Of a stretch of 64,000 nucleotides of DNA, positions 61,721 through 64,000 are shown piece by piece; the stretch's first letter is position 1; each line of letters opens with the position of its first letter. Source of the stretch: Rhodanobacter sp. AS-Z3. GTDB taxonomy: Bacteria > Pseudomonadota > Gammaproteobacteria > Xanthomonadales > Rhodanobacteraceae. The stretch lies in assembly GCF_029224025.1 (NCBI RefSeq), contig NZ_CP119392.1, forward strand, positions 3,619,001 to 3,683,000, in the 5' to 3' direction. The notes beneath the pieces were generated by a model, which worked only from the letters and a program-made list of their open reading frames with translations, did not search any database and was not told where the DNA came from. A program made the translations under genes and the position numbers.

Positions 61721-62197
61721 ATGACCGACTCAAGCTGGCTGCTCCGTCTGGCCGAAGAAGAAGACGATGACTTCATCATCGAACAGATACCGCGATTCGT
61801 GAATTTCACGCTGCCGCCCTGGCGACGGCGGCACGAATGCATTGAGGGTATCCGCGACGATCTGCTGCGGCATCTGGAAGATCAGCCACCCAACAGTTAT
61901 TTGTTCGTGGCAGAAGGCGTGAACGGTGAACGCGCCGGTTTCATCCACCTGCAACGCACCACCGATTTCTTCACCGGGCACAGCAATTGCCACATCTCGG
62001 ACATCGCCGTTGCGCCGTCGCACGAGGGGCAAGGCGTGGGCAAAGCCTTGCTGGCGCACGCCGAGGCATGGGCAAGCGAGCATCACTGCCAGCTGGTGAC
62101 GCTGGCCGTGTTTCCAGGCAACGAACGGGCACGCGCGTTGTACGAATCGGCAGGCTATGCCACCGACCTGTTGCGGCTGGCCAAGCCGGTGCGCTGA
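61721..62197 (+). CDS. GNAT N-acetyltransferase
   Basis: 158 aa. GNAT fold with the acetyl-CoA-binding VAPSHEGQGVGKALLAHAEA motif (QGVGKAL loop), the preceding strand CHISDIAVAP and NERARALYESAGYATDLLRL at the end. The substrate is not evident. It is divergent from the RNB gene. A bidirectional terminator follows. Confidence 0.9.
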   Translation: MTDSSWLLRLAEEEDDDFIIEQIPRFVNFTLPPWRRRHECIEGIRDDLLRHLEDQPPNSYLFVAEGVNGERAGFIHLQRTTDFFTGHSNCHISDIAVAPSHEGQGVGKALLAHAEAWASEHHCQLVTLAVFPGNERARALYESAGYATDLLRLAKPVR

Positions 62198-62208
62198 ATG
62201 CGCACGCA

Positions 62209-62234
62209 AAGAAGCCGCCCGAGGGCGGCTTCTT
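62209..62234. terminator. Bidirectional terminator, GNAT / SapC
   Basis: Stem aagaagccgccc / gggcggcttctt with a 2-nt centre lies between two convergent genes. A-rich before and T-rich after, so it works in both directions. Confidence 0.9.
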
Positions 62235-62260
62235 GCTGTTTCCCAACCTGATCGAAACGC

Positions 62261-63043
62261 TCAGTTGGTGGACTTGCTACCGGCTTCCTCGGCCTGCTCG
62301 CGCACATCGAGACGATGGGCAAGACGGTCGATATTGGTCAGAGACAGCAGGTGTGCATAGACCCAACCGAGCACGCCTTCGCGCAGGAACTCGTGGGTGG
62401 TCTTCTCGTCCAGCGCACGCAGCTTCTCCTCGTTGACCACGAACAGACCATTGAGGTTGATCGACTTGCCCTGTGCGCCGTCCTTGCCCGGCTTCTGCAA
62501 CTGCACGTTACGCGGCTCAAGCAGGTCGTGCTTGCGCAGCTGCTCCATGAACCAGCGCGTGCGCGCCACGTTCTGCTGGAAGTCGCCGAGGAAACCCACG
62601 GCGTTGGTCAGCATTTCGGTGTCGGTACCGTCTTCCTTGAACAGACGCTCGCCTTCAGTGGTGTTGAAACCCTCGTACTTCTCGTCGAGGAACACGGTGA
62701 AGTCGTCGCCTTCCTGACCGGCCGGCTTTTCGGCCAGCACAAACGGGTAACGCCGAACGAACGCAGGGATATAGGCATTTTCCGCCCACTGGCCTTCGGC
62801 ATTCACATACAGGTTTTCATTCTGGCGCAGGCCAAGCAAAGCCACGGGGCCCGCATCGTCCATGCTGTTGCCGGCAAACACGATCAGCAGATCGCGTGCG
62901 GCAATGCCGAATTCCACGCCGGTCAGCGGCACAGAGTGAGCGTTCATCGCGAACTTCACGTTCGGCACGCCCTTCATGCGCAGGTCTTTGTGTTCGGTAC
63001 GGTTCAGCGGTACCGGATTCTCGTAGAAAAGGACTTCAGCCAC
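62261..63043 (-). CDS. SapC-family protein
   Basis: 260 aa if begun at GTG 63043 (AGAGG 8 nt upstream, giving MAEVLFYENPVPLNRTEHKD); GTG at 63052 is an alternative. The SapC signature is spread over the length: VKFAMNAHSVPLTGVEFGIA, GLRQNENLYVNAEGQWAENA, FVRRYPFVLAE and DDFTVFLDEKYEGFNTTEGE. SapC homologues are named after a Campylobacter S-layer locus but are widespread and uncharacterised in proteobacteria. No signal peptide, so probably cytoplasmic or membrane-associated. The stop is near the terminator shared with the GNAT gene. Confidence 0.87.
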   Translation of the reverse strand: MAEVLFYENPVPLNRTEHKDLRMKGVPNVKFAMNAHSVPLTGVEFGIAARDLLIVFAGNSMDDAGPVALLGLRQNENLYVNAEGQWAENAYIPAFVRRYPFVLAEKPAGQEGDDFTVFLDEKYEGFNTTEGERLFKEDGTDTEMLTNAVGFLGDFQQNVARTRWFMEQLRKHDLLEPRNVQLQKPGKDGAQGKSINLNGLFVVNEEKLRALDEKTTHEFLREGVLGWVYAHLLSLTNIDRLAHRLDVREQAEEAGSKSTN

Positions 63044-63283
63044 GTTGTTCACCTCTGCCCTCGCCGTGCCGGGTCACACCAAGCGCCCCTACCAAACCCG
63101 GCGTCGGGTCTCTGTTGACTGGTGATCATAACAGCGCCACGGCGGCGCGGCGACTGCCCTCCGGAGCCATCCAAAACACGGCAAGCATGCGAATTGAAAC
63201 GAATTTGTTCTATGCTGACCAAAGACAAGCACCATGCATTGCCTGAACGATCTTTCGACGCCCCTGGCTGAAGGATGATTTAC

Positions 63284-63889
63284 ATGCTGATGGAAGTGCC
63301 AAGTTGCGCCGATATCAACGCGACCCGCGTACTGTCGCTGGACGCGGCCGGCCGCATCCTCGACTGGATCAGCTGGCAGGAAGCGGTTTGTCTTTATGTT
63401 CGCAACGCCGTGGCCTGGACGCTGGGCGACCCCTGTCTTACCGTGCACGGCGGCCACAATCGCTTGCTCGGCGTACAAAGCCAGCTGCAACTGCATCCGA
63501 TCATTGCCAGCACCGGCCGCTGCCGTGAACACGCCATTGATCCCGCACCGGCGTTGACCAACACCGCGCTGTTCGCCCGCGATCGGCACCTTTGCCTGTA
63601 CTGCGGCGAGCACTTCAGCCGCGCCGACCTTACCCGCGACCACGTCATGCCGATTTCAAAACACGGTCAGGACGAATGGGAGAACGTGGTCAGCGCCTGC
63701 CTCGCCTGCAACCTGAAGAAGAGCAACCGCACGCCGCAGCAGGCCAACATGCCGCTGTTGGCCGTACCGTACCGGCCAAGCTGGGTCGAGCACCTGATCC
63801 TGTCCAACCGCAATATCCTGGCCGACCAGATGGAGTTCCTGGTCAGCCGGCTACCGCGCGACCGGCGCGCGTTAGCGGAAGTGATGTGA
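63284..63889 (+). CDS. HNH endonuclease
   Basis: 201 aa from the ATG at 63284: GAAGG lies 9 nt upstream, while the frame's first ATG at 63275 directly abuts that site and is rejected. HNH core in the C-terminal half: DRHLCLYCGEHFSRADLTRD, HVMPISKHGQDEWENVVSAC and LACNLKKSNRTPQQ, with two CxxC zinc pairs and the catalytic His. The N-terminal half (LSLDAAGRILDWISWQEAVC) is typical of the widespread housekeeping HNH family. Target unknown; no phage or restriction genes are near. Confidence 0.93.
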   Translation: MLMEVPSCADINATRVLSLDAAGRILDWISWQEAVCLYVRNAVAWTLGDPCLTVHGGHNRLLGVQSQLQLHPIIASTGRCREHAIDPAPALTNTALFARDRHLCLYCGEHFSRADLTRDHVMPISKHGQDEWENVVSACLACNLKKSNRTPQQANMPLLAVPYRPSWVEHLILSNRNILADQMEFLVSRLPRDRRALAEVM

Positions 63890-63893
63890 CTTT

Positions 63894-64000
63894 TCAGTCG
63901 GAACGCGGCTCGTTTTTGCGATCGTCACGGCTTTTCTGGAGTTGGCGATCAATCTCGTCCACTTCCTTGCACGCCTCTTCGGCTTCCTGTTTCTTTTCGC
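63894..64000 (-). CDS. C-terminal fragment of an unidentified protein (cut by window edge)
   Basis: The reverse frame ends with TGA at 63896-63894 and reads EKKQEAEEACKEVDEIDRQL then QKSRDDRKNEPRSD at the C-terminus, a highly charged, coiled-coil-like helix followed by a disordered tail. This tail is common in DUF4124-like periplasmic proteins of this order, but the visible 35 codons do not prove it. It is convergent with the HNH gene with only a few bases between. Confidence 0.55.
   Translation of the reverse strand, partial: EKKQEAEEACKEVDEIDRQLQKSRDDRKNEPRSD

Overview
The window is GC-rich chromosomal DNA from a gammaproteobacterium of the Xanthomonadales, most likely Rhodanobacteraceae (Rhodanobacter/Dyella-like). 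The main pointers are an aspartokinase-DAP decarboxylase fusion (LysAC), the MurL/MurD2 route for D-Glu in peptidoglycan, a FusA2-like EF-G, a pro-kumamolisin and an alpha-amino acid ester hydrolase. Genus assignment is inference; no rRNA or tRNA is present.

Layout. 0-13 kb: a small minus-strand VOC / YciI / ECF-sigma cluster (the sigma gene is cut by the window edge), three diguanylate cyclases (two convergent propeller-GGDEF sensors and one PAS-GGDEF), an XRE regulator/membrane protein pair, a lipoprotein azurin and an esterase. 13-23 kb: an S9 peptidase, then a minus-strand block fumA - lysAC - DUF559 - murL - murD2. This block makes lysine/DAP and D-Glu precursors and is punctuated by REP-type palindromes and a DUF559 ORF bracketed by 36-bp inverted repeats. 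23-34.5 kb: a kumamolisin, a PhzF isomerase, an amino-acid permease, a porin / small phosphate-binding-like protein / chemoreceptor cluster, and a two-subunit molybdenum-hydroxylase-like operon that has lost key cofactor and catalytic residues.

34.5-39.6 kb is the accessory region. It contains a frameshifted DUF2628 gene, a two-gene membrane operon, and an integron-type cassette array without a visible integrase (CALIN-like), reading on the minus strand. The array has three attC sites. One is interrupted by an IS110/IS1111-group element, and a second carries about 115 bp of one end of the same element as a relic.

39.5-64 kb: two tandem TonB-like proline-rich paralogues with a shared uncharacterised C-terminal domain, fusA2, a Sel1 protein, and a tightly overlapping seven-gene MoxR operon (RDD-RDD-SpoIIM-DUF4129-DUF4350-MoxR-DUF58) behind a perfect palindrome. 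Next come a SET methyltransferase and a lipoprotein/acyl-CoA dehydrogenase pair behind a PsrA-type operator. The window ends with an amino acid ester hydrolase, DUF4105, an RNB nuclease, a GNAT, SapC, an HNH nuclease and a cut gene.

Most promising for novelty: the cofactor-stripped molybdenum hydroxylase pair (31.7-34.5 kb), the attC/IS1111 region with its IS scar and candidate guide RNA (36.3-39.2 kb), the DUF559 inverted-repeat unit fused to the murL start (18.4-18.9 kb), and the paired TonB-like proteins (39.5-42.6 kb).
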